The notes beneath the pieces were generated by a model, which ran no database searches, was not told the origin of the DNA, and saw only the letters and a list, made by a program, of their open reading frames with translations. Below are positions 27,601 through 38,460 of a DNA stretch of 64,000 nucleotides, piece by piece; position 1 is the first letter of the stretch; each line of letters begins with the position of its first letter. The translations under genes were made by a program, and so were the position numbers. Location of the stretch: the NCBI RefSeq assembly GCF_949628265.1, contig NC_088788.1, forward strand, positions 31,544,335 through 31,608,334. Direction: 5' to 3'. Source of the stretch: Cloeon dipterum (lineage: Eukaryota > Arthropoda > Insecta > Ephemeroptera > Baetidae).

Positions 27601-30600
27601 GGAGCAGAGATCCCCCACTTGGTGAAAAACATGATGCTGAAAAGACAAGCAGTTTGAGCTTTAATATTATCTACTACGTCGAGAAAACTTACCCTCTCGT
27701 TGGGTCTAGCGCAATTGCCCTTGGCTTGCTGACTTCAAAATCAATCAGCACAGTGCAGTACACCAGGTTGTAGTTGCACAGGTAAATTATCTCTTTGGCA
27801 TCATCCAGGAAATACCAGCTGCCACTTATCCAGTCCAAAGCGATATCAGATATTGCTGCAGAAATAAAATATAAAAAATTGATTGAATAATCTTGAGGTC
27901 AAAAAAAATTTCTTACTCGTGGCTTGGCAGGCGGGGTGTTTGCAATCCTCTGTAAATACCTGTGGCAAAGGCAAGGGCCAGGAACGCGAGAGGTTGCTCA
28001 CATCTGCGCACACAAGTTGTGCTTTGTTGCTTGAGTAGATAAAACACACGGTTCTGTTCCGGTGATCAAAATCCATCCCAAACAGTTGCGCCACAGGTAA
28101 GGAACTGTTTCCAGGGACTGGCGCCCCGTCCATCTGAATTCGGACTAGCAGCTCATCTTTACTAGCAAGCAACAAGGTTGGCACAGTATTTACAGGTACT
28201 GCAATTCATGAATTCAAAATGTTTAAAGAGCATATAAAAAAAATCAATTTCACCCACCGTTAATTGCTCTACAGTTGGTTCCATGCAGCTGGTAGCCTGC
28301 TACGCAACTGCAAGTGTACGACCCGATTGTATTTGAGCAGAATTGGTCACAAGAACCAGGTGTCAAGCACTCATTGGCATCTGTAGTTGGAATCAAAAAT
28401 TGGTTTCCAGAATCTCAGATAATTCTTCAAATTACATACCAACACACGCGGTACCATTGGGTTGTTGTCCAAGAGGACAGTAACAGACAGCACCGCTTCG
28501 CGTCATTTTGCATTGATAGCTGCACTTTGCAGCATCACAAGCTTCGGTTTGGCCTAATATTGCAAATTAAATTTTGTATTTCACTAAAGAACTATCACAA
28601 GATTGCACTTTTCTCACCACAAAAGTCTCCCTCGTCAGATCCATCCTTGCAATCAATTCTGTCATTGCAAAAGGCTGCCGTAGGCATGCATTGCTTTCCA
28701 TTCTCACACCTCGTCATGTGAGGCGGACAGTGGAGCTCCTTGTGACCTATGAGTCGCAATTTTCAAATTTATTCAATTGAGCCGTACTATACAAGAGGGT
28801 ATTTACATCTCACGGGGTCTTCGTCCGAGCTGTCTTTGATTTTGTCGTCATTGCAGTCAACATCTCCATCGCAAACCCAGCCGTGAGGAATGCATTTGTT
28901 TGAAATGGGGCATGAAAACTGCTTTCGCTGGCACACCTCTACAGCTGGGGGAATATTGAACCATTTTGTTAGTAGAATTAATAATTGCGAATGAAACATA
29001 AACAGTGTTATTAACAAAATAATCAGTCACAAACCTCTTTTCAGCCGAGCCTCACCGGATGATTTGCCTGAGCAAACAAGTTAGTGGGTTAAATTGGCTA
29101 CACAAAGAATTAGTTTGTAAAACTTTTGTTTATTACAGCACAACATACTAGAACAAAGAACGGAGTAAATATTCTAATGTCTTCTTGAAAATGGTGAATA
29201 CAAAATTAATTATATTGATTGGGAATTGAGTCAAATTGTTTAAATTTAATTTAGCACCACAACCTAATGCGAAGATGCGTGGAAGCAATCAGTGCGTACA
29301 AGGTTAAAAGGATTGTTAGGATACTTAAATTTACAATGAGAGGTATTCTAAAAAGTTAAATGTAAAGCGCATGAAACAGAAATCTGCTGTGTAAAATAGT
29401 CTAGAGACATTGCTAGAAGGAACAGATTATTGTTTAAAGTAGTTTATTAGTTACTTCAAGGTTTGGCATAAGAATGAAAAAGTCGAGCCAAATCGAGAAA
29501 AATTAACGGCATTATGCACCCAGTGCGGTAGTCGCTATAGGATTTAAAATAGGAAATGATTTCACCGCAAGCTCTAATAAATAAATAGAGCTTAAATGAC
29601 TTACGACAGTCTTCAGGTTCGTCTGAGCCATCTTCGCAGTCACTGAAGCCATCACACTTCCAACTAGAATTTATGCAGTTTTTCCCATCGGCGCACGGGA
29701 ATTTATGGAATTCTGCAGAGCATTTCTCCCCTGCAATCAAAAACAAATATTGCTAAGCATTAAAAGGTCAAATAGAACCCAGCGCAGAGCATCAAGTTTA
29801 GACAATGGTGTAAAGATTACTTTATGACTTTATCTACAAAAAGGTTTAAAGAATAGTGGGCTGGGCTTGTTTGTGGACTCTGTGCTTAAGCAAGGTATCA
29901 TATTTTGGACATGATTAATGTTGACTGAGAGTTTATGGCGCCTTGGCATAAGTTTTTGTGCTGGATTCTGCATCTACCATTCCATTGACAGAGATTATCA
30001 ACATTGAAAATTATTTCAAATTAATATTTATTGTGGTGCGAAAACATTCGGAAATTTTTGCACCTGTATCCGGGAAAGACGCGCTGTTTTGAGCTTAAGT
30101 AACTACTGTTTTGCCTAATTTTATAATGCATATAATAATTACTGGAGAGATTTAGCTCAAGGCAAAACACTCATTGAGAGGGATCTAGACTCATTGTGAG
30201 TACTGAATGAGAAAACACGCGCTGCATTCGATACATGGTTTGTTTTATAATTCATTTCCCCCCCATATCTTCCATTCGAGTGGTTGCTGCAGTCGCTTTT
30301 ATTTTTTTAGCGGTGAGACGTCTGGATGAGCAGCTTGGAAAAAAGTTGCGATTTATCGACCGGCGCGCTGCTTTATTTCGAGATTAATCAGCATTTCGGT
30401 GTGTGTTGGTGTATGTTGCTCGTGGATGGGTATTGAGCCCTACGCATTTCGCAATGTCTTTCCAACTGGACTGTGAACGACGCTTTAATGCGACGTGGAT
30501 TTACGAGTTTTTCGATTGCCTTTCACGAGAGAGTATAGAGCAGAACAGGCCAAAAAAGCTCTTGGGTGGTGGAGCGCAAGTGCTGAACTCGAGGGCTATA

Positions 30601-33600
30601 TCTTTATTTTCGGTAATTGGCAGGTCTTCCATTTTTCACCGAACGTCTGCTCATTACCCCAAATTTGTTGATCGTCGGGTTAAGTCGATATTAATGAAGA
30701 GCATAAGCCTCCGAAATTCGCAACGAACAATTAAGGAAGCCATATGATATAAACAATTCACATTCAGTAACAAACGGTAATGTGCTCAATTTGAAGTTTT
30801 AAATATGAAAAGACTTCTAATCTATAGATCTTTTAGAGTGTCTCAATGTACATCAGCTTTTTGTCTTTTTATGACCCAAAAGGCTTAATATTTAATTAGT
30901 ATGATAATGGAAGCATTACAAACAAATTTTTAATAATGCATTAAAAATTAGTATGAATCAAACGAAGAGTCAGAGATCAAAGTCAGTAGATCAAAGACTT
31001 AAAACAAAATATATCAATGTAAAAAGCATAGAACGCTAGCTGAAGACGACTTGACAAATATTCATGAATGTTATATGCTGCAATGTTTTCTCGCCATTTT
31101 ACTTTTAAGATCGATAGACTATACAAAATAAAAGTGTTGCATGGTTTGGCCAGAAACCATGCTCTAATGAATACGCTGAAGTCAGGAACAAAGGAAAAAT
31201 TCAAACTTTCGACAGGGAACTAGTTTTTATCATTTAACAAGTTTATTTTTTCATTATTAACAAGGTGTCATAATAAAACTTGTCATAAAACTTGAGGTAT
31301 TTTATAACTAAATATTATATTCAATTAGTAACTTTTTCAGGTCACCGAATATGGTCCAAACGATTTTTTTGTGCTTTTGATATTTTTGACTCCTAATCGA
31401 TGCTACTACCCGTAATATCCGACACAGCCTCTCGAGTTTTCATCGTCAGCGTTTCCGCGTCTCGAGTTTTATTTTTGCATATTTTACTGCCTAGCACCGC
31501 CGAATTTTAATTGGCGTCGTCGCAATGATTAATCGGCACTTTTGGCACTGCCTTCGCTCAAGAGGGAGGGTACGTTGCCGTTGAAAGAAACTGCTGCCCC
31601 GTTTGCTCTGGCTGTTTGCTTAAATATTTGATTGATGAGAGGCTTGACGCGATTTGCCCGCACAAAAAGTGGCAAACGAGACGTAATTGAATTTTCACGG
31701 CGGAAAATCACGCGCCTCTGACACGCTGCGAGGGGTTGATTTTGAATGACATTTCTGTGACGCGGAAGGAAGTTGTAGAGCAAACTGGCATTTGACTGTG
31801 GGAAAAAGGATATGTCTCAACAGTTTTGCCGCAATTTTCTTGTTAATTTCAATTCAAATGAAAATAATCATTACATTTATTCAGCTCCACCACGAAAATT
31901 TTCAACTTCAGTCTAATTCAACTGTTCCTACCGATTCGAAAGTTTGCGAATAAGTTGCCCCACTAATTCCATAATTAATACAACTTCGAATGTAAAAATA
32001 ATTTACGTTAATGGATATTACAAAGCCTGAAAAGTATAATCTACGTCAATTTAAGGCAGCTAAACACAGCTTTCATGTATAAGTCTTTGTTTTGTCAAAG
32101 GGAATAACATAGTATTCGATCAAATAATACAGACATCAATCGTCTGCCGTAATAGAAAAGTTATTTTTAACAACACAGCAAGTCCAATAAAAATGACAAA
32201 AGTTTACACGAAAAGGCCGGGAATATTGAGTGGATGGCATTGCAAAATCGATCAGACGGCGTCGACTTTTCAGTTTCTTCGCTTGCTCACACGTTTGTCA
32301 TGCGAGAACGTCAACACAGTAGCTTTGTATTCCAGCAACTCTCTCCGTCGCCTTTTCGGCGAGTTATGGATTGCTGTCGGTTCGACAACACCTCCGGCGT
32401 CTCGCTCCCTATTCCCGCCGTGCAGCACCCTCGACGCACCATTAATTTGCGGCACCCTTTTTTTCCGCGCGTTTTTATTCTCACGAAGCAGGCCCCTCTG
32501 CAGATGAGGAAACAAAACGCTGTTGGTCTGATTTCTTGCTTATCATTATTATTCAGCTCCCGCATCCAATGGCAAGCACGCCAGACGAGATGGTTAAATT
32601 ACCGGCAGCAACACTGAGTGACGCAAGGTTGCGCGTGTCATTGGCTAATTACCCTAATGCATGCGTCTCCATCTCGACCGTCAAGGGAGTCGCCTGCCGA
32701 CGGTCTGGTTGTTAATATTGAATGAATTAATTCAACTGTTCGCATGCACGATCTGCTCGCTAATCTTGTTAAACGCACTGAGGTCTCGCTATGCTGACCT
32801 CCCTTTCCTGCGTGATAACTCTGATTAGAACCGTCTCTCTATATCGGATTCTATCTTTTAGACAACTTTCTCAATTGGGGTTTCCTTGTTAATGACGAGA
32901 GCAATGGCTGCTTCATCTGCCGTCCCGCCGTTATATTGATTTAACACGAAACCCATCTCTTCAAATTTAGGAACAAGAACGCTACTCAATGCTTATAATT
33001 TAATTTAACCGTGCCATTGGCTCGCATTGTTGAGTATACATGCTTTGCTTGCACGTTGCAATGAGAGAATCCAAGAATGTAGGCTTATATGTGCCTACAT
33101 TTGACTCTCTTCCATTGCAAAGACGAGTTCATTCGGATTTGGGAGGATTGCGAAAGCGTTCAGACTCCCTACTTGCTGCTTTGCACCTTTCCAGCATGCG
33201 TGCGAATAATGCCTAGCGTTTCAATGAAAGACCCCAGTAACACGAGTTGGTCTTTTTTGAATGAGGCCCGTGGGCCCATGTTATTCGTTCGCGATGCTAA
33301 TGGGACACGGAGTTTATGAGAGTCGTTCGCTATCAGGGGGTCGCCCATTTCGAAAGAGATGAGTTTAGGGAGATTTCTTTCTTGGCTTTCCAGTTTGATC
33401 AAATCTCTTACTTTTCTTGTAACGCACGAGAAAAAATGTTACATTGGCCCCATAATCAGTTAGAATACAAACAGCAATGGTGCTCATAGGCTCATTTAGT
33501 TTCAAGTAACGCTGAACTGCCTTTAACCGTTTAATTACCGAAGATTTCATTTGCTACATTTTTGAGCCTTCACGATGAATGACGTATGTTCATGAGAAGA

Positions 33601-36600
33601 AATTTATAAGCCGGAGTCTGAAGTCTTACAGACTTGCAAATTTATCAAAGTTTCAGTGCGGTGGCGGCAAAGAGTTGCTGCATCTGTCTTCATTTGACGT
33701 AATAGAGGCAACGCCACCGCAGCGTCTGTTGCTTCTCACACCGTTAATATTTCAGTGGCTGTGACATTTAATTTGTGCAGCGCAAATTAAATGGCTTCTT
33801 GGCACTTTACGCGGCAAACTTGTGCGTCGAGCAGGCGTATTTGCATATATGCGCGCACGTACACTGCAAAGGGGAATAATTGCGTTTTGTGTTTGCGTAT
33901 GCACGCAGCTTTTAAGACCACCGACAACAGAGCTTTGTTGTCGGTCCTTTGTTTCGCGAATGCTCTTTGTCGTCGACGTCGTTGAGATTCAATTTTCAAA
34001 CACACAAAACACTTTTCGTTGCCTGCACTCGATGCAATTTCGTGCTTGAGAAAACGCAGGATGTGTGGGCGGGCACGTAAGTGACAGAAATGTAAAAACG
34101 CCATAGCTTTTCCTGTTTTAAGGTTATTCTGAGCTCTTATTGAGTCGGTTGAATTTAATATTTGAAATATTGGGAAAAGTATATAATATCATCTGGTCAT
34201 AAGCGCATGCCTGTGCCATGGTCAAAAAAAGAACACCTTAAAACTGCACACGCAGGAAAACAAATATCGTCCATCCTTAATCGATTGGTGCAGAGAGTTA
34301 AATTAATTCGTAGTTTCCATTAAAAACTTTTTATATTTAAGACGGTTTGATATTGTTTACAAATTAGCCAATTATAAAGGTCATTACGTGAATGAAGTCG
34401 GGAATATTTGAGAGCAACTCAACTACTCCCCGACTTTCTGGCAGAAAACTCCAATTTAACGAAGTGCGATCCACTCGCCGTGAAATTTGAGTGAGGGTTT
34501 TCGCCACCACTCGAGCAAAACAGACGCACTTCATAAAAACCACAACCCTCTCGTAAGCCGCCTTTTTTGCTCCGAAACGTCAGGCTGGCGTGCGGCACGA
34601 CCGACTCTCAGACTGCTGCTTCTTCTTCTTCTTAAATTATTCATCTCATTAGGCATTCTCGAATTGAAAGGCCGGGGCAAGGCAGATGTGACCCTTGACG
34701 GTGGCCAGAGATTGTTCTCCGGTTCATAACGTCGAGTGCTGCTCTTCGGCCCTAGATATATCTGCTGCGGTCGGTCGCGCTGGCTTTTGACCCGGCAAAG
34801 CTCCAGACCACTCCAATAATACAGCCAAACTCACATTTCATTCGCCTAGCTCGCCAATTCTCCAATATGCACAAACAGTCGTGAATTTTGATGCGTCCCA
34901 GTTGGGATGCACTAACACACTGAATCGTCATCATTGCCAGTTGTCATTTACAGCAGCCCTGGTGCTCCGCGGCAGCTCGTTTGGCGCGTTTGTTAATGAA
35001 ATGTTAATTGTGACAATTGAAAAGTATCGTTCCACTAATACCTCTGTTTCATTTTGACGTACGAATTTGAACCCTCGGCATCCAGTGTGAGCTACGATGA
35101 GTGAGAGATGCCAATTTGGGCTAAATGATTTAAAGTATTCGTATCGGCAAATTGTAATACTAGTTCTTAAATTTTTTTAATGAAGTTTTTTGGCATACTC
35201 ACTGACCGTGAGATTGAAACAGCCGCAAGAGCAACTTCAAAAAATTGCTTGACGCATTAAGTCTGGTTACAACCTGTCTCAAATCTAATACATTTAATAT
35301 CAGCAAATTGCCCAACGACAAATTTAAAATGCAAATTAAAGTCATAATCGCATGAAGGTGGTCCCTTCTTTTCTTTAGAGCAGAAGAAAAGAGAATATAG
35401 GTCGTCCAGTAATTTTGTCTCCATTTACGCATTAATGTATGGCCTTCTTCGAACGGATTCATTTGACAATGCAGAAAATTCCAGCATATAAAGTGGCTTG
35501 AATTGTGGAACGAACAACTTAGTTAACATTGAACTTGAGTGCTACAAAAACTGAACAGTACATCCACTTAAAGCTAATTTCAAAGGACGCATGGCTGAAG
35601 AATTTAACCCGATCCGCGTGATGATGGCTTCCTCGCCCTGGGCAAGAATTTAGTCAGGCCATAAAGGATGCTTGGTGTGTGGCAAAGCGAGACATCAAGA
35701 TCGCAAGGCGATAAAAAGAGCCCTTGAGTTCAAGATCTCATCAGCGACGCCGTTTTCGCAAGTTGCACCGCCAATTTCAATTATCGCCCTTGCTTCATAA
35801 AATATGCTTCTGTGCCCCCTTAATCTCACAATCAGCGTGAATCAACGGCCGCTTTCACGAGATGAATTTTACCGATTTTTTGATTTGCAACTGCGAGATA
35901 GTTTTACTTTTTATGTTGCGTCTGTAGCCCACATCTGGTTCTCATGACCGACTGCTTTAATAATGCGCCTTGATTGCAACGCATGAATGGAGCACGAGCG
36001 GTTTGGTACTATTGAAGTGTGAGTCATGCGAGGGATATTAAAAATAAACCAAGAGTCCAGACTCGACTCATTATTGCCTTATTTATAGTTGGCAAATGGC
36101 TCCAGCTTTTGCATTTCATATCAAGTATTTAATTGCCACACCATTACATCCTGCCCGGCAGAGTGCAATCATCAGATGATAATGTAATGACGTGATACAA
36201 AAAACTCCGGGCCGATATACAGTAATTTGGACAATTTAAACTCATCCTGTCTCATTGCACCAGATTAAGTCAGAAATTATGATCCTAAATATTGCCAACT
36301 AATCATATATAAATTTCCAGGAAGTGTAACATAATTCAAAACGAAAGAAATAAATTGTAAAAGTTCAGAGAGGGTACAGGTTTACATATTTACCGCTTTT
36401 CCAGTAAAATAAAACACCATGTGAATTTCATACTTTAGAAACACAGTCGTCCAGCCAAAACGATTTATTACACGCAGAGCTGCTGCCTGACTGAGAGTCA
36501 GCGCTTTTATTATAACAGAAAACAAAGGGGGTGCTCGCGGGTAATTGGGTTTGCGGCAGCCTGCTTGCCACCGATTCAGCGAATTTTAATTGAGTTGGCT

Positions 36601-38237
36601 CTTGGTCAGCTAGTGAAATCACGTTGAATTTCAGTTTTCCGCAGCACCCTTTTGTTTGACCGCACGGGGCTTAACTCGTGCCCTCTCACGCCTAGCAAAC
36701 ACGCAACGCACCCTTATAGAGCCCTCATTCCATTTTCCACGCAGCACCACGAAGGTGCCGACGAGTTTGCCGACAAAACTCAACAGCTTCTCTAACTTTG
36801 CGCTTTACAAACTGACAGCGCGCGCACCGGCGATTTACCACATTATGCGAACAAGTTAGTCCGACTCCGACAGCGGTTTAGGAACTTGCTTTAGGCGCTA
36901 GCGATTTCGCACTTTTTGACGAATGCTATACAGCAAGTCAAGTCGAGCTAATAGCCTGTTGAGGTAATGGCAAAACTTTTTAGAAATCGATGTAAGTTCT
37001 GAACTCAAAGAAACTTAAGAAAGTTTTGTGAAAGAGAGAAACCCTATTTTGCAAGTCACTTAAAGTCCGAAATGCTGTAAAAACTAAAAATATCTGAAGG
37101 AGACACGTATATATAATTTGTTTAGTTATATACACCAATTAAAAACCCCTGAAAAAACTATAGTTCACCTCTAACAGTAAGAGTATGAACAGTTACGAAA
37201 TTAGGTTGCAAGCAAAGAATTTAAGAACATTGCCCAATAAAAAGTTTCATTTGATAGGTGTTTTTGTGATTTTCCCCCTCAATAACACTAAAATCAAGTA
37301 CCATATTCTCTACGATTGCCATGCAGAAAATCGTTAAATAGTTCAAAATTATTCGGTGAGGGTATGGGATATAGAAATGTTGACCACAAAGGTTACTGGT
37401 GGAGTTCTTCAGCAAATGGTAGCCCTTGGGTAGAGCAGAATCAGTGTATCACACGGGTGAGCATCCACAAAAAGGGATTTGCACGGTAAAAAAATATGAA
37501 AATGAGCAGCTAGGACCACGAAGGAAATATGCAAATGAGCTGACACATCTGAGGAAACCATTATCCTCTTCATACCTCTAAAATTTCCAGTCATTCAAGT
37601 GAGAATGACAGGTTTCTCGGGGTGGAAGTTCTATGTTCAAACATAGAAATGTTTTCCTGTTCAGTTCATGTCCAAATGTTATTACAATTAACAGCAAAAT
37701 ACAAACACATTAATATCACTTAACTGATTGTTGAAATTAACTAACAATTAATAAACAGTATCAGCAGAAAAAATATCTTTAAAACAATATACATATATGT
37801 GTATATACAATATATATACAACTTACGATTTTGAATTCCTTCAGTACAGTACACGCATACATATTACCAATGCTTGAAACGAACTAAAAATTCTTATGAA
37901 TTTGGATATTACGGGGAACCAGCAAGAGTGAACATAATCTTGCACATTTCTCATCTCTCCAGCCATTAGCTTTGAGCTACAGCACGGAAATCTCGCTATT
38001 CACAGGCGGATTTAGCGACTTTTCCATTTGAAAGAGCAAAAAAGTCATCAAGAGTTGAAACGCGTGAGAGACACACGCGCCAGGAAATGTGTGTGGCAGC
38101 GTTTTCGCCCACATACAGGGGAATTCAGTATCGACCTGCTCCGCGACTAGTCTGTCGGAAGGCATTTTTGTCGTGCATGTGCATCATGCACTTACTTGCA
38201 GCATCAAAGAGAGCAAAATGAAAGGGCCGCTGCTCAT
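8980..38237 (-). CDS. LRP1: Low-density lipoprotein receptor-related protein 1
   Basis: A very large type I membrane receptor read through dozens of small exons. Order from the N-terminus: signal peptide, LDLa cluster I (3), two EGF, propellers 1-2, LDLa cluster II (at least 7), EGF, propellers 3-6, LDLa cluster III (10), EGF, propeller 7, LDLa cluster IV (about 11), EGF, propeller 8 with a furin site, EGF stalk, one transmembrane helix, short tail. The four-cluster plan, with 10 and 11 repeats in clusters III and IV, is that of LRP1 rather than LRP2 or LDLR. LDLa repeats show the calcium-binding CDG..DC.DGSDE core; propellers show YWTD-type strands; the tail has NPIY and NPVY, which bind endocytic adaptors. 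Known LRP1 proteins take up lipoproteins and protease complexes and act in signalling. The family is certain; the first exon is inferred (see the entry at 38196). Exon limits in the middle were not all traced. Confidence 0.93.
9601..10574 (-). other. LRP1 intron, no feature seen
   Basis: A 974-bp AT-rich intron between the EGF stalk and the membrane-helix exon. The phases agree (AT|GTGAGT joins A-TGC to give I-C). Open frames inside it are short, AT-rich and unconvincing. Confidence 0.7.
10575..12290 (-). other. LRP1: LRP1 EGF-repeat stalk
   Basis: Several exons code for a run of six-cysteine EGF modules between propeller 8 and the membrane, for example CRNGGFCV...[16 protein letters not shown]...CRCMEGWTG and [14 protein letters not shown]1 proteins carry such a membrane-proximal EGF run. 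The introns inside it are short except for one near 11640-11920. Confidence 0.85.
12340..13421 (-). other. LRP1: LRP1 propeller 8
   Basis: YWTD-type strands are seen in order: [39 protein letters not shown] and a closing strand ending [12 protein letters not shown]. The segment after the basic site aligns well with the human LRP1 region that begins ISGLK-PRG-DW. Confidence 0.85.
13193..13204 (-). other. LRP1: Furin-type cleavage site RVKR in LRP1
   Basis: The codons read R-V-K-R followed by EEPR, fitting R-x-K/R-R. Human LRP1 is cut at RHRR at the same place, early in propeller 8 and just before ISGLK. Cleavage would give a large ligand-binding chain and a membrane-anchored chain held together non-covalently. 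Confidence 0.7.
13600..15690 (-). other. LRP1: LRP1 LDLa cluster IV
   Basis: About eleven LDLa modules, each with six cysteines and an acidic C-D-x-x-x-D-C-x-D-x-S-D-E end, such as [39 protein letters not shown] and [13 protein letters not shown]. Clusters II and IV are the main ligand-binding regions in vertebrate LRP1. One intron in this block (about 14195-14600) carries a dispersed repeat. Confidence 0.85.
14299..14527 (-). repeat. Dispersed repeat, copy A (in LRP1 intron)
   Basis: A GC-richer block inside an AT-rich LRP1 intron. On the minus strand it shares collinear words with 33020-33362 on the plus strand: GCTCGCATTGTTGAG, CCTACATTTGA-TCTCTT, GGATTTGG, TTTCCAGCATGCGTG, and GCTATCAG-GGTCGC-CATTTCGAAAGA. 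It is about 110 bp shorter than the other copy because of a gap before the last block. It is not coding in any consistent way. Confidence 0.7.
15874..16798 (-). other. LRP1: LRP1 propeller 7
   Basis: Strands seen: [45 protein letters not shown] and [11 protein letters not shown] pair of EGF modules follows upstream (16850-17111), including the calcium-binding start DINECE. Confidence 0.85.
17168..18780 (-). other. LRP1: LRP1 LDLa cluster III
   Basis: Ten LDLa modules can be counted, the number known for LRP1 cluster III. Examples are [52 protein letters not shown] and [13 protein letters not shown]. Most exons hold one or two modules with phase-1 borders, the usual exon-shuffling pattern. 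Confidence 0.88.
19113..22625 (-). other. LRP1: LRP1 propellers 4 to 6
   Basis: Three YWTD propellers separated by single EGF modules near 21500-21660 and 20150-20280. Strands include [55 protein letters not shown] and FVFWTDWV. A 24-nt exon in propeller 5 is listed separately. Confidence 0.85.
21038..21061 (-). other. LRP1: Candidate 24-nt alternative microexon in LRP1
   Basis: Flanked by TTTAG upstream and GTAATA downstream on the minus strand. It is phase 1 at both ends and would add GLAVDWIA in frame. The preceding exon (ending 21185) already finishes IAIDWIS and joins directly to NVYWTD in the next exon, also in frame. Skipping and inclusion both keep the protein open; inclusion would repeat one propeller strand motif. 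Confidence 0.55.
22934..23920 (-). other. LRP1: LRP1 propeller 3
   Basis: Strands seen: [42 protein letters not shown] and [10 protein letters not shown]. Two EGF modules (24040-24290) come before it in the protein and one (22680-22810) after it. Confidence 0.85.
24345..25700 (-). other. LRP1: LRP1 LDLa cluster II
   Basis: At least seven LDLa modules are visible: [78 protein letters not shown] and [13 protein letters not shown]. Vertebrate LRP1 has eight here. One module in the middle has an unusual first half ([12 protein letters not shown]) with fewer visible cysteines. An intron of about 170 bp lies between the last two modules. Confidence 0.82.
25895..28200 (-). other. LRP1: LRP1 propellers 1 and 2
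   Basis: Strands seen: [66 protein letters not shown] and MLFWTEKQN. An EGF module with CQQICVTAF separates the two propellers (26930-27060). Two EGF modules at 28258-28553 precede propeller 1. Confidence 0.85.
28618..29752 (-). other. LRP1: LRP1 LDLa cluster I
   Basis: Three exons, one LDLa module each: 29752-29605 ([13 protein letters not shown]), 28944-28807 ([10 protein letters not shown]...SSDE) and 28746-28618 ([13 protein letters not shown]). Vertebrate LRP1 has two modules in cluster I, so this arthropod version has one more. All three junctions are phase 1. Confidence 0.85.
33020..33362 (+). repeat. Dispersed repeat, copy B
   Basis: Shares at least five ordered blocks with the minus strand of 14299-14527, including TTTCCAGCATGCGTG and GCTATCAG-GGTCGC. 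About 110 extra bases lie between the fourth and fifth block. No target-site duplication or terminal repeat was recognised, so the class is unknown. Confidence 0.65.
33920..33945. repeat. Perfect 10-bp inverted repeat
   Basis: ACCGACAACA, six bases (GAGCTT), then TGTTGTCGGT. A short stable hairpin with no clear role. Confidence 0.6.
37787..37820. repeat. TA-rich microsatellite
   Basis: Alternating A/T with a few G/C interruptions. Shorter TA runs occur near 40120 and 57090. Confidence 0.6.
38196..38237 (-). other. LRP1: Proposed first coding exon of LRP1 (signal peptide)
   Basis: Fourteen codons, read [14 protein letters not shown], end at a perfect donor CAA|GTAAGT in phase 0. The first LDLa exon has a phase-0 acceptor at 29752/29753 (TTAG), giving [11 protein letters not shown]. 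Joined, the two parts make a hydrophobic leader that runs straight into the first LDLa module. A second AG 22 bases further on (GCAG) would break the phase. I saw no other upstream exon that fits. This is inference from phase and hydrophobicity, not homology. Confidence 0.55.
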
Positions 38238-38460
38238 TACTGTCACTAGGCTCTGCAGCGTTTCATATTAATTGTGTCGGACGGTCCAGTCTGCGCTTGT
38301 TCGGCTTGCAAAAGATTGAACTCGCTCGCTATCGAGCTCTTGGGCACAGAACGCCGATTTTCTACGCTCTCTCGGGACGCTTTTCCAAATTTCATTATTT
38401 CTGCCGTTGCTCGATTGGTCGAACGAAATTGGCTAAATTGTATTTGATCCATTCTCTACA
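38238..38460 (-). promoter_or_regulatory. Proposed LRP1 5' UTR and promoter, with a short uORF
   Basis: A GC-richer block directly upstream of the proposed start. It contains a seven-codon upstream reading frame (minus strand 38266-38246, stop included) that ends eight bases before the proposed LRP1 start codon, so reinitiation or leaky scanning would be needed. Confidence 0.4.

Larger units (their letters stand above)
29753..38195 (-). other. Proposed 8.4-kb first intron of LRP1
   Basis: No convincing coding exon was found on either strand. GC-richer patches near 31400-31780, 32200-32950, 33000-34100, 34430-35050 and 36430-36900 stand out from the AT-rich rest and hold open frames on both strands that do not look like proteins. 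They may be regulatory or repeat-derived. One dispersed repeat copy lies at 33020-33362 and a short perfect hairpin at 33920-33945. Confidence 0.5.

Noticed and set aside
30403-30747. 114-codon plus-strand frame in the first LRP1 intron
   Set aside because: No domain, no splice context, irregular composition; likely chance in a GC-richer patch.
32193-32617. Overlapping frames of 80-127 codons on both strands
   Set aside because: Open frames on both strands over the same GC-rich block point to composition, not coding.
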